Made by a program: the position numbers and the translations under genes
From: Chryseobacterium daecheongense
Lineage (GTDB): Bacteria > Bacteroidota > Bacteroidia > Flavobacteriales > Weeksellaceae
NCBI GenBank assembly: GCA_027920525.1
Contig: CP115858.1
Coordinates: 4,340,001 to 4,404,000, forward strand
Length of the DNA: 64,000 nt
Direction of reading: 5' to 3'
Shown: one piece after another, positions 26,124 through 34,325 of the stretch
Position numbering within the stretch: the stretch's first letter is position 1
How the letters are laid out: each line of letters starts with the position of its first letter
The notes under the pieces: model-generated
The model's database searches: none
What the model was told of the DNA's origin: nothing
What the model saw: the letters and a program-made list of their open reading frames with translations, nothing else

Positions 26124-27458
26124 ATGAAAAAAATAATAGTATTAATTTTAGGGATTTTCTTTTTGGTATCCAAAGGGCAGGATATTGCAATGGATTTTCC
26201 TTATTTTAAAGGCAAGAGCTACGATTTTGTGATCTTTCAGGGGAGTGAGGCCAAAACAGTGTTCCAAGGGACAATTCCTGAAAACGGGAAGTTTATTTTA
26301 CATATTCCCAAGGAGTATGCTCCCTATCGGGGTATGAGTCGTTGGCTTATCACCGGGAGTAAAGAAGGAGGCGGCTTGGATATGGTGATCCCGGGTCATG
26401 ATTTCTCAGTAGGTAGTAAAGAATCTCAACCTAGAGAAGAGAATATTATTTATATGGGAAATGAGGAAGTAAAAGAGCTTAATAGTCTTTATAAAAAAGA
26501 GCAGGCGATCTTCGCCAGATATGGAGCCATGCTCCAGGCCACGAAATCTTTTTCAAAGACGGATAAAAACTATTTGATTTTTGAAAAAGAGGCTCAAACT
26601 CAAGTTCAGGCTTATGGGGATTATCAGGGAGAGCTAAAGAAAAACAAGAGTTATGCATCAGGCCTTATCAATATCATTAATATTACCCAGGGTATAGGAA
26701 CTGGTCTTTTTGAAGCGGAGGAAGAAAAGGCAAAAAACATCAGTGATTATATTACCAGGGATCTCGATTGGGATGCCCTGTATACTTCCGGGCACTGGAC
26801 GGAGGTGATCGCTTCCTGGGCAGATATTCATGCCTTAGTATTGGAGGATCCTAAGTCCTTTGCCAAAGATGTAGAAACCGTAAGCTCCCGAATCAAAAAT
26901 CCTGCGGAGTATAGGGATTTTGCAGAAAGACTGGCCGTGGCGTTCACCCGTAACGGGAGAGATGATTTTATCAGTGCTATTACGCCCATCATCAGGGCTT
27001 GCGGCAAGATAAGTTCTTTCGAAGGCCCCTTATCTGTTTTTGTATCTGCAGCAGTAGGAATGCAGGCTCCAGATCTTGATCTTCGTGCTTCGGGATATAA
27101 AGTTCTTAAAAGTAGTTCCTTTTCAGGAAAGGGTTATGATAAAACACTATTACTTTTTTACCGATCAGATTGTGGTCCCTGTGAAGATCTTTTAAAAGAT
27201 CTTAGTGGGAAATATGATATGCTAAAATCAAGAGGGGTTCATATAATCTCTGTCTCCGGTGATCAGGCAGAATCGTTATTTAAAGAAAAGGGCAAGGAAT
27301 TACCCTGGGAGGATAAATATTGTGATTATAAAGGTTTTGAAGGGGTTAATTTTAGAAATTACGGTATATCGGGTACCCCTACTGTTTTTCTAATTGATGG
27401 TGAGGGTAAAATAATAGAAAGAAGGGCTTCCCTAACGGATATTATGGGAAGGTTATGA
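26124..27458 (+). CDS. Exported thioredoxin-like protein, cassette gene 2, copy M (divergent patch)
   Basis: A 444-residue protein like that at 3960, with signal peptide and CGPC active site at 350-353. Residues about 82-117 differ: here LDMVIPGHDFSVGSKESQPR and onward, against LDLLIPGHSFSVSCSEEKPT in copies A and B. About half of these positions change, while outside the patch there is only one other amino-acid difference (Ile37 for Leu). The patch lies between the N-terminal beta domain and the helical middle. Gene conversion from a more distant paralogue explains such a sharply bounded block. Confidence 0.85.
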   Translation: MKKIIVLILGIFFLVSKGQDIAMDFPYFKGKSYDFVIFQGSEAKTVFQGTIPENGKFILHIPKEYAPYRGMSRWLITGSKEGGGLDMVIPGHDFSVGSKESQPREENIIYMGNEEVKELNSLYKKEQAIFARYGAMLQATKSFSKTDKNYLIFEKEAQTQVQAYGDYQGELKKNKSYASGLINIINITQGIGTGLFEAEEEKAKNISDYITRDLDWDALYTSGHWTEVIASWADIHALVLEDPKSFAKDVETVSSRIKNPAEYRDFAERLAVAFTRNGRDDFISAITPIIRACGKISSFEGPLSVFVSAAVGMQAPDLDLRASGYKVLKSSSFSGKGYDKTLLLFYRSDCGPCEDLLKDLSGKYDMLKSRGVHIISVSGDQAESLFKEKGKELPWEDKYCDYKGFEGVNFRNYGISGTPTVFLIDGEGKIIERRASLTDIMGRL

Positions 27459-27515
27459 TAAGATCGTAAAATAGAAAGTTTTGCTTTCATAGGAAAAAAT
27501 AAAAAAATAGAAGTA

Positions 27516-27746
27516 TTGATAACAAAAGATAAAATATTTTCAATGAGTATTGATGAAGCTTTCATAGAAGAACATTTATTAGGAAAAAGCCCTAAAGAAA
27601 TAGTTTGTTTTATGTCCAAAGTTCCAGATGCAGAAAAGGGTAATGAGTGGATGTATGTTACTAAAAAATACTTGTGGGGGATGTATAAAAGGAGGCTTTA
27701 TTTGTATTTTCATAATGGAGTGGTGAGCGAATATTATTGTGAGTAA
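27516..27746 (+). CDS. Small ORF of unknown function, cassette gene 3, copy M
   Basis: Identical to 5352-5582 in protein, with the same start problem: TTG, or internal ATG, with the frame open back to the upstream stop codons. Retention without change in all three cassettes shows recent copying more than selection. Confidence 0.45.
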   Translation: MITKDKIFSMSIDEAFIEEHLLGKSPKEIVCFMSKVPDAEKGNEWMYVTKKYLWGMYKRRLYLYFHNGVVSEYYCE

Positions 27747-27848
27747 CAAAAAGTGGAAGATCTGGATAATCCCCTTGGAATTATAATTAATAGAGCGGGA
27801 TCGATGAACACAAGATAACCTATAATAAATAAACTAAAATCCATAAAA

Positions 27849-28355
27849 ATGAAAAGAGTACTATTAATCAGTATGTTGTTTATTGGAAGTTTGTATAATG
27901 GACAAATAGCAATAGGAAAGTCTGAGCTTACTAATGAGTCTGTTTCTCTGGAGTTCTCTGATGCAGAAAACCGGGGTCTTATCCTGCCTTATGTAGAAGA
28001 TAAGACAGGTATCACCGAAAATGGGACTTTTATATTTGATACAACAGACAAAAAGGTAAAATTATTAAGTAGTGGTGTATGGCATGATTTGAGTGTTGAT
28101 CCGGGAGGAGTTGTAGATTTAAGCGATCAAAAGGATAGGGAAGAAAATGCAGACGGTAAGGTGGGTATTGGTAAGCAAAGCGCTGTTATGGGTATTCTGG
28201 TCCTTGAGGACAGTGATAAGGCCATGATTCTCCCTAAGGTGGCTAGTCCCCATTTAAATATCATCAATCCTTCTGCCGGAATGATGGTGTATGATACAGT
28301 AGCTCGTCAGTTAGCCGTTTATAATGGGAGTGTATGGTCTTTTTGGAAGCCATAA
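27849..28355 (+). CDS. Exported small protein, cassette gene 4, copy M
   Basis: A 168-residue protein with signal peptide. It differs from copies A and B by one residue (Asp for Gly near position 38, FSDAENR). The rest, including the two 'ILPxV ... fxYDT' blocks, is the same. It ends 112 bases before the operon terminator at 28467. Confidence 0.75.
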   Translation: MKRVLLISMLFIGSLYNGQIAIGKSELTNESVSLEFSDAENRGLILPYVEDKTGITENGTFIFDTTDKKVKLLSSGVWHDLSVDPGGVVDLSDQKDREENADGKVGIGKQSAVMGILVLEDSDKAMILPKVASPHLNIINPSAGMMVYDTVARQLAVYNGSVWSFWKP

Positions 28356-28466
28356 AACCATAAAAAAACCATAAAAGATATGGCGTTATAGCTACAGTTA
28401 TAGCTATTAATCATAGGAGGTAAGTTGTCATGATCATTCTTTATTCTTTACCTATTCTTTCAAAAC

Positions 28467-28504
28467 AGAAGTCTATCTTTTTTAAAAAGATGGACTTCTT
28501 TATT
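28467..28504 (+). terminator. Terminator at end of cassette M
   Basis: Same hairpin as at 6303-6340 (AGAAGTC.ATCTTTTT with AAAAAGAT.GACTTCT, then TTTATTTT). Confidence 0.8.
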
Positions 28505-28541
28505 TTATTTAAGCTTATAAAGTTTTTAGATTTATCATTCT

Positions 28542-28586
28542 CTTAATATTTCTTAAGTTAATTATTGATGCTATAAGCTAATTTTG
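28542..28586 (+). promoter_or_regulatory. Outward promoter of cassette M, drives DUF6759 gene
   Basis: CTTAAT 28542-28547 and CTTAAG 28552-28557 (spacer ATTT), 21 bases, TAATTTTG 28579-28586. The cassette repeat ends at 28599 and unrelated sequence follows. The next gene starts at 28713. Confidence 0.7.
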
Positions 28587-28712
28587 TAATACAAGCTATA
28601 CATGTTCCTCTACCTATTACTTTGGGGTTAAAAATTCTTGCACTTGGACTTAGCAAGTGTGACATAAGGCTTTTTACTAAATATAAAATACATTTTAATA
28701 TATTATAGATTC

Positions 28713-29318
28713 ATGAAAAAAATTATAATAATTACTTCTATACTTTTAATGGTTATATCTAACACATTTAATGCACAAAAAAGAAAAGGAAATATACTTA
28801 AGAGTTCCGATATTGCAGAAATTGAAGCATACTTGAATGTATCTCATCCAGATGATCCTAAAAGATCTATTTTGAAATCTAGAGTTATTGATTTAAAGAA
28901 TAAAGCATGGACGAAAGGGAGGTTAACGTCTAAACCAATGGCTGCAAGGCCTGTTATTGATGAATCGGAGCTTGTGAATAAATCTAAGGATAGTATCAAA
29001 TTTGAACAGTTGATTAAGCAAACACCCAAGGAACATAAAAAGAAAACTGTGAAGCTTTTAAACTCCATGTTCAATGAGGATCCTAAATATAATGAAGCAA
29101 TACTCTTATTTAGAAATAAATCTGATTGCAATTTAATTTTGGAAATAGAAGGTAAGAGCTCTTATAGTCTTGCAATTCCGGCGCAAGATGAAAACTTTAT
29201 AATTATAACAAAGGGAGTGTATTCTTTAAAAAGTAATATTTGTAATACCAAATATACTTCGCAAAAAGAAATTAATAAGAGTGTTATTTTAACAATAACT
29301 CCATCCTGTCAATTTTAG
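28713..29318 (+). CDS. Exported DUF6759-like protein
   Basis: A 201-residue protein with a signal peptide (about 1-21, ending NTFNAQ). The segments 'SSDIAEIEAYLNVSHPDDPKRS', 'LKNKAWTKGR' and 'KPMAARPVI' plus a C-terminal beta-rich half ('ILLFRNKSDCNLILEIEGKSSY') are characteristic of a Chryseobacterium-group family that I identify as DUF6759 from memory. Function unknown. It depends on the outward promoter of cassette M, so it is predicted to be co-regulated with the cassettes. Confidence 0.75.
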   Translation: MKKIIIITSILLMVISNTFNAQKRKGNILKSSDIAEIEAYLNVSHPDDPKRSILKSRVIDLKNKAWTKGRLTSKPMAARPVIDESELVNKSKDSIKFEQLIKQTPKEHKKKTVKLLNSMFNEDPKYNEAILLFRNKSDCNLILEIEGKSSYSLAIPAQDENFIIITKGVYSLKSNICNTKYTSQKEINKSVILTITPSCQF

Positions 29319-29570
29319 TAAAATGCACTATACTATGTCTAATTAATCCAATTTACTCAAATTCCTACTATTTTTAGTAACAACAGCTATTTTATCAATT
29401 TTTACATCTTGTATAAGACAAATAGTTCTTAACCAGGAGATTTTTTGCTTTGGATTGTGAAAGTCTGGTTTGCAAATGAAAGGCAGTAATTTGAAATCTA
29501 AGGGGTAAAATATCAGTGAAATAATATTAAAGTAACAAACGATAAATTTCAAAATTAAACGGAAAATTAA
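29319..29570. other. Intergenic region
   Basis: No gene or motif-class promoter was recognised before the TPR/AraC regulator. Confidence 0.5.
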
Positions 29571-31133
29571 TTGGGAAAAATACAAAACGGTGGATTACTA
29601 TGTATTCTCTTTTTTTTCTCACTCATGGGTAAATCAACAAAATCTCGTGATTTAATCGAAAAAGATTTTGATTTGATTTACTATAGAGTATTCATGGAAA
29701 GCCGAACCGATAAGATGCTCAAAATAGGCGACTCACTATATCGTGCTTCTACTACTCAAACTCACAAGATAAAGTCAACTGTCATTATAGCTACAGCATA
29801 CTCACAGAATTTGAGTATGAATAAATCTATTGTCTATTGGAAAAAAGTAGATTCCATGGCTACAAAAGCTAATCTTTATGATTGGGTAACATTTGCCAAT
29901 GAACGTCTCGCCAATGAGTATTTGAAGCTAAATTTAGTAAAGGCAAGCAAGCAGTTTATGGACAGAGCAGAGAAATCTAGTAAGTCATTGTCTGGATCAA
30001 CTGATAGCAAATATATTTATGCGATGATGTTAGAAACGAAAGCTTTACAAAGGATTTGGCAGAACGATACTGCAAACTTTATAAAAGGAATAAAAACCAA
30101 TCAGGCTTACTTACGATCTTTATCTAAAAATGATGTGACAAAAGTATTATTAGGGAAGTCTTATCTTAAAACTGGTGAAGTCTATGCTCAAAAAAATAGT
30201 ATAGACTCAGCCAATTATTACCTCTGTTTAGCTGAAAATGAATTTGGAAGTTCAACAATAAAAACAAATGTGAGAAATTCTTCATTATGCAGAGTATTCG
30301 GAAACCTTGCTCGCAAAAAAAAACAATATAAAGAGGCAGAAGTCTATTTATTGCAGGCAAAAGAAATAGCTTTTGTTAATAAGGATCGAAAAGAAATGGA
30401 TCTTATTATTAATGATCTGCGGAGATATTACAGAGAGGTACATAATTATAGAGCACTATTCGAAATTAATAAAATCAAGGATTCTCTCGATCACATTAAA
30501 AATTTTGAATTGGTCGAAATTACGGATAGGGACTTTGCAAATGAATATATAGATAAAAATAGATTCAAAAGTTATACGTATGTCCTAATCGTTCTCTTGG
30601 TTTTTGGGAATTGTTTAGTTGTGATTCTAATGATCTTCTTCAAAAGAAACAATAAATTACAGATTATCAATCAATTAAATTATAAGAGAGGGGATTCTAA
30701 TCTAAGCGCCCCAACAAATAATAATCTTGAATCGAAGAATGGGGTCAATATACAAATGAGTGCTGATAAGGAAAAAGATATACTTCGTCTATTGGCAGAT
30801 TTTGAATCAAAGTATCTTTATCTTAACAAGGATATATCTCGACCAAAAATGGCCTCTTTTCTAAAAACCAATACTAAATATTTATCTTTTATTATCAAAA
30901 AATATAGAACATCTGATTTTAATGATTACATTAATCACTATAGAATAAAATATATCATAAATAAATTATATACAGAACCAGCCTATCGTAATTATAAGAT
31001 AAGTTATTTAGCAGAAATATGTGGATATTCTTCACATAGCCGGTTTGCTGATGTATTCAAACAACATATGAAAATTCCACCTTCTGAATTTATTATGCAA
31101 TTAAGAAATCATGATCAATCACACCAATCGTAA
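29571..31133 (+). CDS. Membrane TPR regulator with AraC-type HTH
   Basis: A 520-residue protein. The start is probably TTG 29571, since a stop lies just upstream in frame and the next in-frame ATG (residue 19) would remove the signal-like MGKIQNGGLLCILFFFSLMG. Residues 40-320 are helical TPR-like repeats. A membrane helix lies at about 338-360 (SYTYVLIVLLVFGNCLVVILMIFF). The C-terminus (about 410-515) is an AraC/XylS HTH: ISRPKMASFLKTNTKYLSFIIKKY, then YKISYLAEICGYSSHSRFADVFKQHMKIPPSEF. This class of Flavobacteriia regulator links an extracytoplasmic TPR sensor to DNA. Targets unknown. Confidence 0.85.
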   Translation: MGKIQNGGLLCILFFFSLMGKSTKSRDLIEKDFDLIYYRVFMESRTDKMLKIGDSLYRASTTQTHKIKSTVIIATAYSQNLSMNKSIVYWKKVDSMATKANLYDWVTFANERLANEYLKLNLVKASKQFMDRAEKSSKSLSGSTDSKYIYAMMLETKALQRIWQNDTANFIKGIKTNQAYLRSLSKNDVTKVLLGKSYLKTGEVYAQKNSIDSANYYLCLAENEFGSSTIKTNVRNSSLCRVFGNLARKKKQYKEAEVYLLQAKEIAFVNKDRKEMDLIINDLRRYYREVHNYRALFEINKIKDSLDHIKNFELVEITDRDFANEYIDKNRFKSYTYVLIVLLVFGNCLVVILMIFFKRNNKLQIINQLNYKRGDSNLSAPTNNNLESKNGVNIQMSADKEKDILRLLADFESKYLYLNKDISRPKMASFLKTNTKYLSFIIKKYRTSDFNDYINHYRIKYIINKLYTEPAYRNYKISYLAEICGYSSHSRFADVFKQHMKIPPSEFIMQLRNHDQSHQS

Positions 31134-31526
31134 AATATTTATTAACAACCTTTTATTTGATATTAACAATGCATTACAATGATCAGTATAGCTGTTAGTA
31201 TTCGCGAATAATGACAGTCCTTTCCTTTCCGAAACATAAAATTTGGATTAAATTTGTGTCAATAAGTTTAAAAATGTAATCCATATTTTGTGATTCAGAT
31301 TATGATTAACATTTGGTACTTTTTCCATAGTTATTTTTTTTGTAAATCATTTTTAAGTTTACATCAGACAGCCATTATGTAATGCTAATGGCTGTCTTAA
31401 AAAACTTTTACCAGTAATTAAATAATATGGCTTTCATATTAATTGAAATGTTGAAAAGTTTAAATATATTTTGTGGTTTTTTATATCAATATTTGGTGAT
31501 GTAATGTATAGGAGATATCCTAATCT

Positions 31527-31556
31527 GAGACCTCTTAAAAAGAGGTCTCATTCTTT
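31527..31556 (+). terminator. Strong hairpin terminator
   Basis: A perfect 9-10 bp stem (GAGACCTCTT with AAGAGGTCTC) is followed by ATTCTTT. It lies about 390 bases after the AraC-type gene. The intervening stretch (31134-31526) shows no gene; a second, weaker hairpin (GACAGCCATTA with TAATGGCTGTC, about 31366-31396) may end the upstream transcript. Confidence 0.7.
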
Positions 31557-31683
31557 GCGAAATTTGTAATAAGATAAAGTGTAAACTCAATAAGTATTGT
31601 AAATGAAATTTTCATTAGAAGTATATTTTCTCCCAATAAGCTGTAATAATTAAAATGAACATAAATTATTAAATATATAACTA

Positions 31684-32115
31684 ATGCGAATAGATTTAAA
31701 AAATATCAAAGTGGGTTACTTAATTTCTGAAAGAATAAAAGAGTGCGATATTGATATTACACGTATTTGTGATTTTTTTAGTTGTGAGGAACCTGAAATC
31801 GAAAAAATGTGCCAAATGGATAGCTTAGAAAGCGATACCCTTCTTAAATGGTGTAAATTACTAAAATATGACTTTTTTAGACTGTATACACAACATCTCA
31901 TTCTGTATTCTCCACCTGCCTCCAGAGATAAACACATTAATACTAAATCCGACATATTACCGACATTTAGAAAAAATGTCTATACCAAGGAGCTAATATC
32001 ATTTGTTATGGAACAATTAAACAATGGAGTGATGGATACAGAGCAAATTATTGAAGAATATAGGATTCCTAAAACTACCTTGTTTAAGTGGTTAAGTAAA
32101 TATAAAAATTTTTGA
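31684..32115 (+). CDS. Helix-turn-helix protein, homologue of the 149-aa gene
   Basis: A 143-residue protein with the same two-part layout as 10830-11279: an N-terminal repressor-like domain ending 'TQHLILYSPP' and a C-terminal HTH ('EQIIEEYRIPKTTLFKWLSKY'). It is followed at 32159 by a truncated homologue of the second gene, so the two-gene module existed here too. It lacks the GTGATA promoter of the other copy. Function unknown; probably DNA-binding. Confidence 0.7.
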   Translation: MRIDLKNIKVGYLISERIKECDIDITRICDFFSCEEPEIEKMCQMDSLESDTLLKWCKLLKYDFFRLYTQHLILYSPPASRDKHINTKSDILPTFRKNVYTKELISFVMEQLNNGVMDTEQIIEEYRIPKTTLFKWLSKYKNF

Positions 32116-32158
32116 GTAAGCTTCATCCAATCATTATATTATTAAGAAAACATTGAAT

Positions 32159-32465
32159 ATGGAAAAACAACAATCGTCAAATTATATCAGAATTTATAGG
32201 GATATTATACAAACCAAATATCCTGAGAAAGAGGAGAAGTGCTCTTTTTTCTTGAAAAAAGCTAAATTAACATCAAGGGAAGTTCTTCAGAATGTTTTTG
32301 GTTATTGAAAGTTATTGCAGATGCACAAGAATATTTTAAAGATTTTCCATTGCAAAATTGGGTTTAAGGGAAGTAGCTAATAATGAATTTATGATTAAAG
32401 CTGTAAGTGGGTATGTTGATGGTACTTTCTCCGTTGTACCTTATCCAGGAGCTAATAATCCTTAG
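32159..32465 (+). pseudogene. Truncated second HTH-module gene joined to another gene's tail
   Basis: ATG 32159 opens a 49-codon frame (MEKQQSSNYIRIYRDIIQTK...) that matches the N-terminal half of the 109-aa gene and stops at 32306-32308 before its HTH. After about 32330 unrelated sequence follows, whose end reads 'GYVDGTFSVVPYPGANNP' then stop (32463-32465). That is the same tail as in the relic at 16030-16100. A deletion appears to have fused the two. Confidence 0.6.
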
Positions 32466-32758
32466 GTTGTAAGTTTAATGACTAATGTTAATAATGTAAT
32501 CATGTCAATATATAACTAATTTAGGTCAATATCTAATAAATAAAAAGTTAAGTGAGTCTTCACTTTTTTCTTAGAGTGTGGCATTATTCATAAAAATGAT
32601 ACTGAAATTATTTAACATAATAGATCAAATAATAAATATGACCTATGGAAAACTTATACTTATTAAATCTCAAAAATACGATTGGATTAGATCTAATATT
32701 TTCGCACAATAAAGTTCTAGATTGATTTCAAACCAAAAAATCGTTAAATATTAAAATT
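32466..32758. other. Intergenic region
   Basis: AT-rich, with a short hairpin (AAAAGTTAAGTGAG with CTTCACTTTTT, about 32542-32570) that may end the upstream relic. No gene seen. Confidence 0.5.
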
Positions 32759-33178
32759 ATGAAACAAATATTAATTATACTATTGACAACTTCTATTTTC
32801 ACAACTTCTTGTAATGAAAATAACAAGTCCAGAATGAAGAATCAGGTGTTAAATAAAAACAAAATAGAATTAAAAGACATAATTGGCAAAACATACGAAT
32901 TCAATTATTCAGACCAATATGTGTATCATATAAAATTTGAATCAGACTCGACAGTTAATTGGAAATTGATAAAAGGAGAATTTCCTGGAGCAATTGAAGA
33001 AACTGACCAGTATATTTCTACTCAAATAAATGAAAATATGCTTTTTATTTCTTGGGTTGAAGAAAGTGGATTGGGATATTGTAATATAATGGACTTTAAC
33101 ACAAATACTTTGACAACTCACGCAAGACAAGATAATTCTGTTTTTGTTAATCCTGGTAAATTTAATGAAGTCAAATAA
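32759..33178 (+). CDS. Lipoprotein, MoaF-like calycin domain
   Basis: A 139-residue protein with a lipoprotein signal (hydrophobic stretch and TTSC lipobox, Cys18). The rest reads GKTYEFNYSDQYVYHIKFESDSTVNWKLIKG and 'FISWVEESGLGYCNIMDF..NTLTTHAR', a pattern of the MoaF/phenolic-acid-decarboxylase-like beta-barrel group. Ligand binding in the envelope is likely; enzymatic activity cannot be claimed. No operon partner. Confidence 0.6.
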   Translation: MKQILIILLTTSIFTTSCNENNKSRMKNQVLNKNKIELKDIIGKTYEFNYSDQYVYHIKFESDSTVNWKLIKGEFPGAIEETDQYISTQINENMLFISWVEESGLGYCNIMDFNTNTLTTHARQDNSVFVNPGKFNEVK

Positions 33179-33594
33179 AAGCCTACATACAATAAAGGTT
33201 TTGCGTCAGGCAAGCTGAAGTGCAAAAATTCAATAGCAGTTTTTCAAGTGAAAATTAGTAATAACATCAACTTTGTGCATCGATTTCCTACCCGCAAAGC
33301 CCCGAGAAATTAAACCCGATAAACTAAGTCTATCATAAACTGAAATAAAATGATAATTTGAAGTTTGTTACAAATAGATTTTAAATCTATCTTAATAAAG
33401 AATCATTTTTTTGTTAGAATTTCAGTTGATAGGGGCATTGGAACTCTTATCTTGTTTGGTTAAAAAATAAATGCAACAAATAGATATTTCATATTATTTC
33501 GTAGCATTTATTTTTACGGGATTTCTAATACCTATATTTTCCATGTCTGATTTAGCTCAGTAATTCTAAATTATAAGAAATTGTCTAGTAGTAA
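33179..33594. other. Intergenic region
   Basis: No gene recognised. A short GC-richer segment (about 33284-33325) stands out from its surroundings and may be a relic of foreign DNA. Confidence 0.4.
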
Positions 33595-34167
33595 TTACAT
33601 TTTTTTACGGAGGTAGCTTAGATGTTCGGGAGTCATATTAAGATAAGTAGCAATATCCTTAAAAGAAATGTACTCGGATAAGTTAGGGAATTGTTGTAAA
33701 AAATTGTCATAACGTTCTTGTGCAGATAGTGATAACATTTCAACAACTTTTTTATGTTGAGCAATTAAAGCCCCTTGATATATTTTTCTGAAGAAAGTCT
33801 CCATTATTGGATGTTGAGATAAAAGTTTGTCATATGAATTTTTTGATATTCGAAGCACTTCAGTATCTACTATTGCCATTATTGAATAATCTGAAACGGT
33901 TCCGTTAAAAAAGGAATTTAAATCTGAAGCCCACCATTGTGGGGGAAGAAATATTATTGTGTGATCTTTTCCATGTTTATCAGTATGATAAGTTTTAACA
34001 CAGCCAGAAATAATAAAATATTGATAATTACAGACTTCACAAGGAATTTGTAAATAGTTTTTTTTTTCGATTTTCTGATATTCAAATGATTGGATAAGTG
34101 CTAATTTAAGTTCTTCATCTGTTTCTATATAGTTTCCTACATAGTTTAGAAAAAAATCGTTAGGCAT
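33595..34167 (-). CDS. Crp/Fnr-family transcriptional regulator
   Basis: A 190-residue regulator. The N-terminal part is a cyclic-nucleotide-binding-type barrel ('YFIISGCVKTYHTDKHGKDHTIIFLPPQWWASDLNSFF', residues about 50-90). A long dimerisation helix follows, and the C-terminal winged helix reads 'ISFKDIATYLNMTPEHLSYLRKKM'. It has no N-terminal FNR-type cysteine cluster, so an iron-sulfur sensor is unlikely. It is divergent from the GMC/hydrolase/FMN-reductase operon, which begins with a CTTAAG operator, so it is a prime candidate for binding that operator. It is about 55% similar by eye to the regulator at 38066. Confidence 0.9.
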   Translation of the reverse strand: MPNDFFLNYVGNYIETDEELKLALIQSFEYQKIEKKNYLQIPCEVCNYQYFIISGCVKTYHTDKHGKDHTIIFLPPQWWASDLNSFFNGTVSDYSIMAIVDTEVLRISKNSYDKLLSQHPIMETFFRKIYQGALIAQHKKVVEMLSLSAQERYDNFLQQFPNLSEYISFKDIATYLNMTPEHLSYLRKKM

Positions 34168-34257
34168 AATGATTATTTTTATATTATACGTTCGTACAAT
34201 TACAAATTTTATACCATCAGGCAGGCCTACTTATTGTAATAAGCCGTCATTTGATCT

Positions 34258-34302
34258 CTTAAGAATTATTAAGAAGTAATTAGTAATTGATAAATAATTT
34301 TG
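34258..34302 (+). promoter_or_regulatory. CTTAAG-type promoter of redox operon
   Basis: CTTAAG 34258-34263 and ATTAAG 34268-34273 (spacer AATT), 21 bases, TAATTTTG 34295-34302. The predicted transcription start (about 34307) lies after the first in-frame ATG at 34287, so translation must begin at a later ATG (34326). Confidence 0.7.
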
Positions 34303-34325
34303 TTTCAAGTTTTAAAAAGATACAT

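Larger units (their letters stand above)
23501..28599 (+). repeat. 5.1-kb cassette repeat, copy M
   Basis: Matches 1335-6435 with offset 22164-22166. Differences: about eight single-base changes, one A fewer in the A run before the promoter, GGG to GG in the terminator (25971), and a 105-bp divergent patch (26369-26475). The left and right flanks are unrelated to those of A and B, so it is an independent placement of the cassette, not part of the large duplication. Confidence 0.92.

Noticed and set aside
22149..28599. Invertible promoter switch run by the serine recombinase
   Set aside because: I could not find a pair of inverted crossover sites flanking a promoter, so the idea has no direct support.
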